Source: a virus
Reading direction: 5' to 3' (one strand)
Length of the DNA: 29,064 nucleotides
Virus record (IMG/VR): IMGVR_UViG_3300022707_000474
Coordinates: 1-29,064 of that record
The first letter of the stretch is position 1, and each line of letters begins with the position of its first letter. The position numbers and the translations under genes are program-made. Shown here piece by piece: positions 14,272 to 23,380 of this stretch. A model generated the notes under the pieces. That model was given only the letters and a program-made list of their open reading frames with translations. It had not been told where the DNA came from and searched no databases.

Positions 14272-14372
14272 GCCATAACGACCGTAAAGGTAAAAAAATA
14301 AGCGACTTTATTGTCGATAATGTACGTAGTGAATGGGCAGAATTTTACCGTCACTCAAGAAGAGTATATTAA
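14268..14372 (+). CDS. Possible 34-aa ORF overlapping the spike gene start
   Basis: An ATG at 14268 overlaps the gp4-like stop (ATGA) and opens a 34-residue basic frame starting MSHNDRKGKKISDFIVDN. It overlaps the start of the following large gene in another frame. The tight coupling suggests real translation. It may be either a small gene or the true N-terminus of the downstream structural protein, joined by a frame change between 14298 and 14372. A run of seven A residues (14292-14298) lies in it. Evidence is thin. Confidence 0.35.
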   Translation: MSHNDRKGKKISDFIVDNVRSEWAEFYRHSRRVY

Positions 14373-15843
14373 ATTATTCGGCACCACAGGTTCCTTAGTA
14401 CAAGCCGGAGACCCCACAGCAACACCTGTATTAGACACACAAGGCTCTGTTAACAACATTCGTAACCTAGAAGATGGTAGTGGTGTAAAGTCCTCAGTAA
14501 GCGCACAGAACGGCATCACGCTCGCTCATAACTTTACGGTTGATGAAGTCGGCGTTCCCATAATGCTGAACAAGACATTAACCAGCCCTACACTCCCTAG
14601 TTTTATAGCGGGAACCGGCATATCAATTGCTTCTGTAGGGAATCAGATTCAAGTTGCTGTCTCTGGCCTAGCTGCTTCGACCAAGACTGTTATTGTCAAC
14701 CAGCTGTCTGACTTCCCTAGCGCTATATCCGGTGTGATTACTCTCAAAGCTGAAACAGACTATTTCCTGACTAATGATATTACGACCTCAGACCGATTTA
14801 ACGTCAGTGCAGGCAATATTGTTATCAGGGCGGCTGACTCTTCAATAGTCGCCTTCACTTATACAGGAACAGGTGATTTCTTTACCGGGCAAAATGCCAC
14901 GTTTAGAGTCGGAAGGATAACTCTCATTGCATTAACGGGTAGGGTTTTTAATCTATCCGACGATACAGGACTATCCTTATTTCAGTTTATTGACGGAAGT
15001 ATTCGAGGTTGTGACAAGGTGGGTTTGTTTGCGGGTCCAGGGTCCGGATATGGAGCAAATCAGTGGAATAATGTGGGGGTGTTTGGTGTTATTACGGACG
15101 GATTAGAATTTACCGGAACACATGGTGCGTTTTTGTCCTTTGGCAATATTGGGGTAATGACTAACGTAGGGGCTCTGTTTAATTTAGGCACGGCTACTTT
15201 TGGTTCGTTTAATGTCGATGATTCATTGGTTAGTTTAGTAGGCGCGGGTTCTTTCTTCTTAACGGGCTCTACCGGGTCGGCCAATATTTTAGTGAATGGT
15301 TTGGGGACTATTTTAAATACCCGAGAACAAGGTCCGGGTACGCTTTTATCCAACATTACCCCAGATGATGACCGATGGAGATTCTTATTAAACGATGACA
15401 TCCGTGATTCACGCATAGACGGATTGTTGTCTTTGCAGGGTAATGCAACAGAAACCATTATATCAGCATCAAGTTCTGATGGAAGTAACGCTGTATTAGT
15501 AGCGGGTACTTGGGTCGTTGAAGGCGCTAGTCAAATGACCGGAACAACAGCAGGAAGATTAACGCATACCGGAGGAAAGGACGCTCGATTGCCCATTAAC
15601 GCCACTTTAACGGTAGAGCCTGCATCAGGGGGCTCTATAAAAATCAATGCTTATATCTGTGTTGATGGTGTGATACAGACGGGTTCCAGAGGGTCTACAA
15701 CTACATCGGCGGGTAATGCACAAGAAATATCCCTACCATGGCAAAACACCTATCCGAACAACGGATTTACCGAGATTTTCCTTGAAAATACAGCGTCAAC
15801 CGTAAATATTTTAGCTTCTTCAGCCCGATTTGTGGTGAATTAA
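14320..15843 (+). CDS. Beta-helix-like tail spike/needle protein
   Basis: A 507-residue protein made mostly of short strands and glycine turns: many repeats of the I/V-x-G-x-G-x-F/L type between residues about 100 and 330, as in beta-helical phage spikes. The C-terminal 130 residues look like a trimeric beta-sandwich end (GTWVVEGASQMTGTTAGRLT to NILASSARFVVN). The N-terminal part is short and lacks the P22 gp9 head-binding domain. It lies between gp4-like and gp10-like genes, so it is probably a tail-tip or receptor-contact protein. No catalytic motif is visible. No Shine-Dalgarno precedes ATG 14320 (nor TTG 14311), so the start is uncertain. Confidence 0.65.
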   Translation: MYVVNGQNFTVTQEEYIKLFGTTGSLVQAGDPTATPVLDTQGSVNNIRNLEDGSGVKSSVSAQNGITLAHNFTVDEVGVPIMLNKTLTSPTLPSFIAGTGISIASVGNQIQVAVSGLAASTKTVIVNQLSDFPSAISGVITLKAETDYFLTNDITTSDRFNVSAGNIVIRAADSSIVAFTYTGTGDFFTGQNATFRVGRITLIALTGRVFNLSDDTGLSLFQFIDGSIRGCDKVGLFAGPGSGYGANQWNNVGVFGVITDGLEFTGTHGAFLSFGNIGVMTNVGALFNLGTATFGSFNVDDSLVSLVGAGSFFLTGSTGSANILVNGLGTILNTREQGPGTLLSNITPDDDRWRFLLNDDIRDSRIDGLLSLQGNATETIISASSSDGSNAVLVAGTWVVEGASQMTGTTAGRLTHTGGKDARLPINATLTVEPASGGSIKINAYICVDGVIQTGSRGSTTTSAGNAQEISLPWQNTYPNNGFTEIFLENTASTVNILASSARFVVN

Positions 15844-17315
15844 TGCCTAAAGTAGCCTTACCTATAGGGGGTGGTTCTTACCCATCAGAATCCCCTCCAG
15901 TCTCTCAGCAGAGAGCCATTAATTTGTACGTAGATGTCGTGCAAGCAGCGGCTTTGTCTCAAGAAATCCTAAAAGGTACTCCAGGGATCAACCAGTTAGC
16001 GACTACAGGACCAATCAAACAAGTTAACAGAGGGTCCGAAACCTTCAAAGACCGTTCTTATCATGTGAATGGCACTAGTTTATTTCGATTGAACCGGGCG
16101 ATAGACGGGGATGGTAACGAGACATTTACTACCACGAACTTAGGAACGATTGAAGGCACCGGCTTTGTATTTATGAGCGCAAGCCGAACTCAGTTAATGA
16201 TATTAGCCCCAGGTGGTAAAGGTTATATTTTCGTTGATGATCCCGCTGATCTTCTGACAGAGATTACAGACGCTGGCTTTACGTTTAATGGCGATCCTCA
16301 ATCATTAGAGTTTATTTCGTCCTTTTTCGCTTGTACGACTGATGAAGATGTGGCGATATTTTCTAATCAAAATGACGGTTTAAGCTGGAATCAATTAGAC
16401 GTTATTGCCGCTGATGCTGATCCTGATGCGCTAGTAGCTTCGTTTGAATACAAATCTCAATTAATGCTATTGGGCACTGAAACCACACAGGTAGCCACAC
16501 TGGTAGCAACGGCTGACACGCCTTTGCAAATACAGCCAGGGTTCGAGCTAAGTAAAGGGTTAGCGGCAAGGTTTGGCATAGCAGCAGCTAATGACACGTT
16601 CTTATGGGTAGGAGGCGGGAAGGATGAATCCCCTGCTATCTGGCAGTTTGCTGGGTCGACGACTCAGAAAGTCTCTACGACTGCAATAGACAATATCTTA
16701 CAAGGTCTTACTGATACGGAAGTGAGCAATATTCACGCTCTTTCTTACGCTCAAAAGGGGGCTTACTTTGTTAACTTCTACCTCCCTCAGACTACGTTAA
16801 GTTACAACACCATTACTCAGAAGTGGAATGATGTGCAATCAGACATTGTTAACGATCTAGGTGTGAAAGAAACCAAGCGATCAAGAGTGAATTCTCTGAC
16901 TACGGCTTATGGCCGAGTGATTGTGGCTGATTCACAAGATGGTCGGATAGGTGAGTTAAGCCCTGAAATATTCAGTGAGTACGGTAATGAAATTAAAAGC
17001 ACACTAATTACTCAGCCTTTCTCTGCAATGGGCAATGCGATTACAACCCCATTCCTCGAATTAACAATGGAGTCAGGTGTAGGTAATAGCGATACACCAA
17101 ACCCGGTAGTTAGAATGTCACGTTCGGTTAACGGGCAGACTTTTGGTGACGAATTAAGCCGAAAGATTGGGAAAAGAGGGGAATACAAGCGCAGACAAAT
17201 TTGGAACCGAGTAAACCGCGCCGAACGATTTGAATCATTTAAGTTTGTGATTAGCGGCATGATTAAGAAGGTCATCATTAAGCTGGAAGGTGATGTGAGA
17301 CAGTTATCACGATGA
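15843..17315 (+). CDS. Packaged DNA stabilization protein (P22 gp10-like)
   Basis: A 490-residue protein, near P22 gp10 (472), which forms the second ring of the tail machine and closes the head after packaging. The start MPKVALPIGGGSYPSESPPVSQQRAINLYV has the family pattern of strand, S/P-rich loop and QRxINLYV. Family features continue: GTPGINQL, the YHVNG strand, a YIFVDD segment and a LGTETTQVATL repeat region, building a beta-propeller-like body. The ATG overlaps the spike gene's TAA (TAATG). It is followed by a small beta protein in the same operon. Confidence 0.88.
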   Translation: MPKVALPIGGGSYPSESPPVSQQRAINLYVDVVQAAALSQEILKGTPGINQLATTGPIKQVNRGSETFKDRSYHVNGTSLFRLNRAIDGDGNETFTTTNLGTIEGTGFVFMSASRTQLMILAPGGKGYIFVDDPADLLTEITDAGFTFNGDPQSLEFISSFFACTTDEDVAIFSNQNDGLSWNQLDVIAADADPDALVASFEYKSQLMLLGTETTQVATLVATADTPLQIQPGFELSKGLAARFGIAAANDTFLWVGGGKDESPAIWQFAGSTTQKVSTTAIDNILQGLTDTEVSNIHALSYAQKGAYFVNFYLPQTTLSYNTITQKWNDVQSDIVNDLGVKETKRSRVNSLTTAYGRVIVADSQDGRIGELSPEIFSEYGNEIKSTLITQPFSAMGNAITTPFLELTMESGVGNSDTPNPVVRMSRSVNGQTFGDELSRKIGKRGEYKRRQIWNRVNRAERFESFKFVISGMIKKVIIKLEGDVRQLSR

Positions 17316-17584
17316 CACAAGTTATTGATGAAGTCACATTAACCAACCCGATTACTGAGAAAGATCAGCAGGGTAACGATGTCCCTAATCAGACGATGAG
17401 GTTGTTTATCACTCAAGTAGTAGGCAATGGCTTAATCATCGGTACAGGTACTCCAGAAACAAACGTAGAGGCTAATCAAGGCCGATTATTTATGGACGAT
17501 GCCGGTGGAACGGGAACGATTTTATACATTAAAAAGCAAGCGGCTATTGGCGGCGATGCTAAACAAGGGTGGATATTAGTTTGA
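17312..17584 (+). CDS. Small tail-associated beta protein, 90 aa
   Basis: A 90-residue protein with the pattern of phage spike C-terminal domains: GLIIGTGTPETNVEANQGRLF, then DDAGGTGTILYIKK and a GW close. In larger spikes the sequence G-x-G-x-P-x-G-x-V-x-A-x-G-x-LF-x-D-x-G is repeated and forms a small trimeric beta domain. Here it stands alone and may attach to the gp10-like or spike protein. The ATG overlaps the preceding stop by 4 bases. Confidence 0.6.
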   Translation: MTQVIDEVTLTNPITEKDQQGNDVPNQTMRLFITQVVGNGLIIGTGTPETNVEANQGRLFMDDAGGTGTILYIKKQAAIGGDAKQGWILV

Positions 17585-18030
17585 TTATTCGAGCAGGCCA
17601 AGCCATTGATCTTGAGAGCTGTCTTGATATGGCCGAACGATTTTATGAAGTCGCAGGATACAACGAAGACATTCCTATAGACCGGGACAGTTGCCGGACT
17701 TTTATGAATGTCTCTATTCAGCAAGGTTTGTTGTTTGTGGCGGATACAGGAAAACAAATAGTGGGGTTTATTGTGGGCATTGCCTCTCCTTCAATTGTGA
17801 ATAAAGACTATTTATCAGGTGCTGAATTGGCATGGTGGGTAGAGCCCGAACACAGAAAAGGAACCACCGGAATTAAATTAGTAAAAGCGGTAGAGAAATC
17901 CGCTAAAGAATTGGGCGTAAGAATGTGGTCAATGATGAGTTTAGAAGCTCAAGACCCTGAAAAGATTGAGAAATTGTATTTTGCAATGGGCTACAAGCGA
18001 ACTGAAAGAACATACGTGAGGATATTATAA
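17581..18030 (+). CDS. GNAT-family N-acetyltransferase, 149 aa
   Basis: A typical GNAT fold protein: an IIRAGQAIDLES start, GLLFVADTGKQIVGFIVG strands, the acetyl-CoA binding part AELAWWVEPEHRKGTTGIKL (motif A with RKGTTG), then KELGVRMWSM and the YFAMGYKRTERTYVRIL ending. I chose TTG 17581, whose TTGA overlaps the preceding stop; GTG 17569 is an alternative with poor spacing. It would transfer an acetyl group to an amine of a protein or small molecule; the target is unknown. It is unusual among structural genes, though several podoviruses carry one. Confidence 0.82.
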   Translation: MIIRAGQAIDLESCLDMAERFYEVAGYNEDIPIDRDSCRTFMNVSIQQGLLFVADTGKQIVGFIVGIASPSIVNKDYLSGAELAWWVEPEHRKGTTGIKLVKAVEKSAKELGVRMWSMMSLEAQDPEKIEKLYFAMGYKRTERTYVRIL

Positions 18031-18593
18031 TGGCTATTTCAACCGCTGCTGCAATTGTAGGTTCTGCTGTTGTTGGTGGGCTTGCAGCGAGTAAATCAGC
18101 TAAGTCGGCTCGAAAGGCTCAAGAAAAGGGTGGGGAAAGGGCTCAGGAAAGCGTAGAGCGGGCGGCGGCGCAAGCAAGAGCCGATGCATTAAGATTGTTT
18201 GGTGGTGCCGAAGCTCAACGATTAGGCGGATTTCAGGGCGCTCAAAACATTTTCGCAGGTACTGTGCCTCAACAGTTTGATATCTTCCAGCAAGGGAATA
18301 TTCAAGCACAGCAAACAGCAGGATTAGCGCCTCAACAAATACAGAACGCTCTGTTAGGACTTCCGGTTGACTTTGGGTTCTTACAACCTTCTGCACCTGT
18401 TCAAGCGGATTTTAGTTTCCTTAATCAACCTTTAGCAGGACAACCAACACCCGAAGAGATTGCACAACAACAAGCCCTTGCAGCTCAACAACCTCAATTA
18501 CCACAGTTTAGCTTCGGTCAAAATAATCCAGCAGGAACAACAGCGTTTGGTGGGCTTCCTCTAGGCAAGTTTAATATCGGGGGGTTCTTCTAA
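18030..18593 (+). CDS. Probable DNA ejection protein (gp7-like), 187 aa
   Basis: The N-terminal 25 residues are Ala/Gly/Val-rich and hydrophobic (AAAIVGSAVVGGLAASKSAK). A charged helix follows, then a Gln/Pro/Phe-rich tail. This layout resembles small ejection proteins, which travel with the DNA into the host envelope; the hydrophobic N-terminus could insert into membrane. It lies first in a row of four such genes, with 1-base overlaps. Identity with gp7 is by position, size (P22 gp7 about 229) and composition only. Confidence 0.6.
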   Translation: MAISTAAAIVGSAVVGGLAASKSAKSARKAQEKGGERAQESVERAAAQARADALRLFGGAEAQRLGGFQGAQNIFAGTVPQQFDIFQQGNIQAQQTAGLAPQQIQNALLGLPVDFGFLQPSAPVQADFSFLNQPLAGQPTPEEIAQQQALAAQQPQLPQFSFGQNNPAGTTAFGGLPLGKFNIGGFF

Positions 18594-19897
18594 TGACGCA
18601 TATACCAGGACATTTTCAGGCCTTAAGACCGCCTGTTAATCGATTAGCGGGACAAGCTCAACCCGGTATTAGCCTAGCCCTTCCTCCTGGCCAAGTTCCA
18701 GCGGGTCCAATACAACCAGGCCAAGTACAGACTCAGCCCTTTGGTCAACCTGTACCCTTAAATCAGCCTCAAGTCCCACCTACTGGACTGATAGGTTCAG
18801 AGGCGGCCCTACAAGCTGGGTTACAAGGTGGATTAGGTGCTTTAGCACAAGGTGGTCAAGGCGCTCTTAATTTATTGGGTGGTGCGGCTGGTGAAGCAAG
18901 GGGGTTTTTGGGTGGGGCCAGACAAGACATATTAGGTGGATTCGGACAAGGCCAACAAGCGATAGGTCAGGCCATAGGTCAGGGAGTACAAGGATTTCAA
19001 GGCTTTCAACAGCCTGGACAGGGTGCGTTTAACTTATTAGCCGCTCAGACCGGGGCTTTAGGTGCGCCCGCTCAACAACAGGCATTCCAGAACTTTCAAG
19101 AGTCCCCTAATGTTCAGTTTCTACGCGAGCAAGGTTTAAGACAATTAGGCTCAGGAGCAGCCGCGCAAGGAGGAGGCACAAGAGGTGGTGACTTTTCTAG
19201 AGACTTATCTCGATTCAATCAAGGACTCGCATTACAGGATTTAAGTAGGCAACAAGGCTTATTACAAGGTCTTGGGGGTCAAGGTCTTCAGGCCGCCGGT
19301 CAAGTAGGACAACTACGAGGACAGGAAGCGGGATTACGAGGTAGTTTATTTGGTCAACAAGCTGGACAACTGGGCAATTTAGGCCAATTCGGAGCAGGCC
19401 AAGCTTTTAACTTCGGGCAAGCGGGCAGTGGATTATTGCAAAATCTAGGCATTAATCAGGCCAATTTACTCACTGGAGCGGGACGAGATGTTTCAGCAGG
19501 AAGATTACAGACAGGTCAAGGTATAGCGGCGGCTGTAGGTGCTGGTGCCGGCGATGTCTTTGGATTGCAGGAAAGAGGTGGCGCAGGGCTCAGTGATATC
19601 CTCGGGGGTGCTGGGATTACTGCAGCTAACTTGCAGACTCAATTCGGTAATTTAAGTGCAGCTGACCAACAAGCATTAGCGGCCATATTAGCTAATATCA
19701 GCACAGGACAAGGCTCTCAATTGGCTAATATACAAAATCAACCTTTTGCGCCCACCAATATTTTAGGGCAAATAGGTCAGGTAGCGAGTGGATTAGGTGG
19801 AGTATTGGCGGCTTTCCCTAACCAACAACAGCCACCAGGACGGACACCACCTATAGCCACGATTAATACAGGATCACAGTTTGCGGGGTTTGCATAA
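18593..19897 (+). CDS. Gln/Gly-rich ejection-type protein, 434 aa
   Basis: An extremely Gln-, Gly-, Ala- and Leu-rich protein, with hundreds of residues in short repeats such as GQGxQ and GLGGQGLQ. The first 80 residues are Pro-rich. A mid segment (SPNVQFLREQGLRQL, DFSRDLSRFNQGLALQDLSR) is the most protein-like part and is shared with virion-associated proteins of similar phages. It lies between two other probable ejection proteins, so it likely forms part of the ejected complex. It has no catalytic motif. Its DNA is low-complexity for over 1 kb, which can hamper assembly. Confidence 0.6.
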   Translation: MTHIPGHFQALRPPVNRLAGQAQPGISLALPPGQVPAGPIQPGQVQTQPFGQPVPLNQPQVPPTGLIGSEAALQAGLQGGLGALAQGGQGALNLLGGAAGEARGFLGGARQDILGGFGQGQQAIGQAIGQGVQGFQGFQQPGQGAFNLLAAQTGALGAPAQQQAFQNFQESPNVQFLREQGLRQLGSGAAAQGGGTRGGDFSRDLSRFNQGLALQDLSRQQGLLQGLGGQGLQAAGQVGQLRGQEAGLRGSLFGQQAGQLGNLGQFGAGQAFNFGQAGSGLLQNLGINQANLLTGAGRDVSAGRLQTGQGIAAAVGAGAGDVFGLQERGGAGLSDILGGAGITAANLQTQFGNLSAADQQALAAILANISTGQGSQLANIQNQPFAPTNILGQIGQVASGLGGVLAAFPNQQQPPGRTPPIATINTGSQFAGFA

Positions 19898-21141
19898 TGG
19901 CGAACGGTTTTGATTTACAACAGTTTGCAACGGCCTTACAAGGCGCGGGTGCTGGCTTAACAGGTCAGTTAACCCCTTTCCTTGCTCAACAGGAGAGGCA
20001 GAGACGGACGCAGGTTGAAGAATCTAAGTTAGCTAATCAGAAAGCTAAAGACTCTGAACGCGAACGTATGATTACTTTGTTTCAGGATTCTCAGAGAGGT
20101 TTGGAACTGGCTAAAGCGGGTCAGTGGGATCGCCTGGCTAACCTAGCCTCACGAAGAGAACAATTATTAGCCACAGACTTCCCCGAAACAAATGCAACTG
20201 ATACCCAGCAATTTGCCTTGGTAGCAAGAGCGGCAGCGGCAGGTGATCCACAAGCTCAACAAGCGGCTTTGTTTAAATTGCAAGAGAACACCAATATAGG
20301 ATTGGATACGGGAATATTGGACCCACCTAAGGCTCCTAAACAGCAAATAGTTGACGGTCAAGTCGTTACTTTGGGAGACAGGCCGACTGCAGTGCCTATT
20401 GAAGGCTTTACCCCCACACAAAGAGGAAGAGATACGCTTTCACAAGTCCAGTCTTCGCAAATCTTGCCTAATGGCTCAACGGTTCAAGTCTTTCGGGATG
20501 GCTCTACACGTGTAACAGGGCCGCAAGGCAAAGTATTAACAGGACAAGAACGCGCAACCGCTGTTGAAGACGCACAAGAATTTGGTATTGATATTCAGTC
20601 ACGGAGAGCAGGAGGAAGGGCTGGAGCCACAGGAATAGAGCAGAGAGCAAGCGCATTAATTACAAGAGGTATTGCAGCCGCAGAATCTACCGCAACTGTG
20701 CGAAGAGCGCTTGATTTATTAGACAGGGTTAAGACTGGCGGCATAGCGGCTATATCACTAGCCGTGCGACAGCGACTAGGCATAGAAGGCGCTGATGAAG
20801 GCGAATTGTCCAACTCTCTTGGCAAGGCTGTACTAAGCCAGCTGAGAGAAACCTTTGGCTCAGCCTTCACCGAGTCTGAAGGCGAGAGATTAATTCGGTT
20901 AGAAGCAGCGATTGGCAAGTCCCCCGAAAGCAACCGTAGGATACTAGGTCAAGCTTTAAGAATTGCAGAAAGAACCGCTAACCGAGCCATTAAAGCGGCA
21001 GAGAAAAGAGGCAACCAAGCAGAAGCAGCGGATATCAGAGACCTATTAACCTTTAGTTTGGATATTGAGCCTTTACAGCAAGCGCCTCCAGCAGGACAGC
21101 AACAAACTGGACAACAACGAAACGTGGTGGTTGACTTTTAA
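19897..21141 (+). CDS. Probable DNA ejection protein (gp20-like), 414 aa
   Basis: The N-terminus is helical (FDLQQFATALQGAGAGLTGQL), followed by a charged, Gln-rich helical region to about residue 150. A beta-like segment (RGRDTLSQVQSSQILPNGST) leads into a helical C-terminal half with many Arg and Ala residues (ESTATVRRALDLLDRVKTGG and onward). P22 gp20 is about 471 residues. Position and composition support an ejection role. The ATG overlaps the preceding stop by one base. Confidence 0.6.
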   Translation: MANGFDLQQFATALQGAGAGLTGQLTPFLAQQERQRRTQVEESKLANQKAKDSERERMITLFQDSQRGLELAKAGQWDRLANLASRREQLLATDFPETNATDTQQFALVARAAAAGDPQAQQAALFKLQENTNIGLDTGILDPPKAPKQQIVDGQVVTLGDRPTAVPIEGFTPTQRGRDTLSQVQSSQILPNGSTVQVFRDGSTRVTGPQGKVLTGQERATAVEDAQEFGIDIQSRRAGGRAGATGIEQRASALITRGIAAAESTATVRRALDLLDRVKTGGIAAISLAVRQRLGIEGADEGELSNSLGKAVLSQLRETFGSAFTESEGERLIRLEAAIGKSPESNRRILGQALRIAERTANRAIKAAEKRGNQAEAADIRDLLTFSLDIEPLQQAPPAGQQQTGQQRNVVVDF

Positions 21142-23288
21142 TGCCATATTCCATTACCACACAAGACGGTATAACGATTCAAAATATACCCGACGATATA
21201 GACCCACAATCTGACGTGTTAAAGCAGAGGGTTGCGGCTATTCGAGGAGGTCAAACCGCACAACAGCCTAGTCTTGACATTCCTACAGGAGGCCCGATTG
21301 AAGGAGTCCCATTTGGTGAAGCTAGGGGCGAATCATTCGGACAGAGGATAGAGAGAGAATTTCAAAGACTTCCTGGCGCTCCTGTTCTCTCCGAATTTGC
21401 AGCAGCCATTAATAGACCCGTTCTTGGTGCATTGGACATTATTCCTGAAAGTATAAGCACTGCGATTAATTTAGCAGGAGGCGATGTAAATATTCCAACA
21501 CCTACACAGATAGCAGGAAGTCAGGGTGGATTTATGGACCCGGGGCTAGCAAGAGACATAGTACGCGGAGTAGGGGAGACAGTGCCATTAGCAGCAGGCG
21601 GCGGAGCAGCATTAAGACAAATAGCAGGAAAGTTACCGGCATTTACAGCAGGAGAAACAGCAGCAGCTACGGCGGCTAATTTAGCAAAGCAGGCTGGTCA
21701 AACTACAGTGGCGGCTGATATAGGGCTAGGCACAGTATCAGCAGCAGGTCAACAGGTAGGCGAGGTGTTTGGTGGCGATGTTGGCGGTACTGTAGGTGCT
21801 CTCGCCGCTCCTTTGGCTGTGGTTGCTACTGGAGGGATTTTGAAAATGGGAGTAAATGCCTTCAGGTCGTTTGCAAAAAGCTTGTCTAACATGTCAGAAG
21901 ATGGCGCTTCAAAGCTTTTAGCTACAGCTATGGTTAGAGAGGGGTTGTCTCCTGAAGATGTTGTAGCAAAAATAACTCAACTAGGGCCAGAGGCATTACC
22001 CGCCGATTTGGGGACTAATTTTGCAAGACTATTAAGAACGGCTTCAAATGAGGTTCCCAGAATAGAGGGTCGTGCAGGCGGGGTGTTTGCTGGCCGACAA
22101 GCTGGGCAATCAACAAGGATATTAAACGCACTAGATGACGCAAGTGGAACAAGCTCGTTGAATGTAGATGATGAGATAGTTAGGCTTGGTGACTCTTTAG
22201 GTCCAGAAATCAACAGGTTGTATGCCGCAGCAAGAGAGAGAGAAATATTTGCAACAGGAAAGATTAAATCAATATTGACTGGTGACAATTCTGCGGCAAG
22301 AGCGTTACGCAAGATCAGAACAAGGATTGCTGATAAAATCGCTGCTGGGGAGAGCATACCCGACACCGGGCTTACTTCTGAAAGAAGGGTTTTCATAAAC
22401 AAACAAGGGCTTTTAGAAAAAGAGAAGATTAAAATTGGCTTGGATTCAATCGACCTGACTAAGCAAGAGTTAGACGATCAAATAGGCGCAGCACTTAGAG
22501 CCGGAAGGAAAAACAAAGCGAGAGATATAGTTAGAGTCAAAAACGCGCTCATTGCCGAAGCTGATAAATTGATACCAGAATATAAGAGGGCCAGAAATTT
22601 ATTTGCTGGCAAGGCGCAAATGGAGAACGCCGCTGACTTAGGCCGTCAATTTTTTAAATTAAATGCAAGAGAAGTTCAAGCCTTTACGCAATCAATGGGG
22701 GATTCTGAACGGAGAATGTTTAAACTTGGGGCAAAACAAGCAATTTTAGACAGATTTGATGCCACACAGATTAACGCTGATTTAGTTAAACGTGTCTTTG
22801 GAAAGGGCGGTGATGCAAAAAAGCTAAGATCTCTATTTGACAGCGACGAGGCGTTTAAAAAATTCTCTAATGCAATGGAACGTGAGGCTAACTTTATTAT
22901 CACAAGGAATGCTGCACAGGCGAACTCTACAACGGCAAAGCAAATAGCCGATAGAGGAGCGTCAATGAACGTTATTGATGATACCAGGGCATTATTAGGC
23001 GATCCTGTTGCAGCTACCAACCGAATAGGCAGGATAATGGCAGGATTGAGGGGTCGCAAAACAGACGAGGCTTTCACTCAGGCGCTGGAAGATGCTGGTG
23101 ACATCCTTTTAACTAAAGGGATGAGCACTGATCGTTTAACTAAGATTCTTCGAGAGGGCAATAGAGAGGCTGTCGCAAAGGCTTTGGCTGGCACGCTACC
23201 AAAGCAGAAGAACTTTATTATAGACGTCTTGAGAGGTTTCGGCGCTGCTCAGATACCCCTTGGAGAAACCCAAGGACAAGCGCAATGA
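21141..23288 (+). CDS. Large ejection protein (gp16-like), 715 aa
   Basis: The longest ejection candidate. The start (MPYSITTQDGITIQNIPDDIDP) is the common opening of large ejection proteins that begin with a beta hairpin and a DIDPQSDVLKQRVAAIR helix. Around residues 125-245 there is an Ala/Gly-rich region with possible membrane-active segments. The C-terminal part is long, charged helices. P22 gp16 has 609 residues and is needed to pass DNA across the inner membrane. No lytic transglycosylase motif is visible. The next 31-aa gene overlaps it by ATGA. Confidence 0.68.
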   Translation: MPYSITTQDGITIQNIPDDIDPQSDVLKQRVAAIRGGQTAQQPSLDIPTGGPIEGVPFGEARGESFGQRIEREFQRLPGAPVLSEFAAAINRPVLGALDIIPESISTAINLAGGDVNIPTPTQIAGSQGGFMDPGLARDIVRGVGETVPLAAGGGAALRQIAGKLPAFTAGETAAATAANLAKQAGQTTVAADIGLGTVSAAGQQVGEVFGGDVGGTVGALAAPLAVVATGGILKMGVNAFRSFAKSLSNMSEDGASKLLATAMVREGLSPEDVVAKITQLGPEALPADLGTNFARLLRTASNEVPRIEGRAGGVFAGRQAGQSTRILNALDDASGTSSLNVDDEIVRLGDSLGPEINRLYAAAREREIFATGKIKSILTGDNSAARALRKIRTRIADKIAAGESIPDTGLTSERRVFINKQGLLEKEKIKIGLDSIDLTKQELDDQIGAALRAGRKNKARDIVRVKNALIAEADKLIPEYKRARNLFAGKAQMENAADLGRQFFKLNAREVQAFTQSMGDSERRMFKLGAKQAILDRFDATQINADLVKRVFGKGGDAKKLRSLFDSDEAFKKFSNAMEREANFIITRNAAQANSTTAKQIADRGASMNVIDDTRALLGDPVAATNRIGRIMAGLRGRKTDEAFTQALEDAGDILLTKGMSTDRLTKILREGNREAVAKALAGTLPKQKNFIIDVLRGFGAAQIPLGETQGQAQ

Positions 23289-23380
23289 CTAAGATAGACA
23301 CGCCAAAATATGGTGAAATCATAAAGGCAATAGCAAGCAATATGAAGTTCATAGCTCCGATTATAGCAGAGGATAAATAG
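23285..23380 (+). CDS. 31-aa microprotein
   Basis: An ATG overlapping the ejection gene's TGA opens a 31-residue frame (MTKIDTPKYGEIIKAIASNM and onward) whose stop is immediately followed by the next gene's ATG. The spacing on both sides is tight, as in a real operon gene. The product is basic and helical; the function is unknown. Confidence 0.5.
   Translation: MTKIDTPKYGEIIKAIASNMKFIAPIIAEDK

Noticed and set aside
14292-14298. A7 run as a slippery site joining the 34-aa frame to the spike
   Set aside because: Removing one A or adding two A at this run gives a stop directly after it, so slippage there cannot make the fusion.
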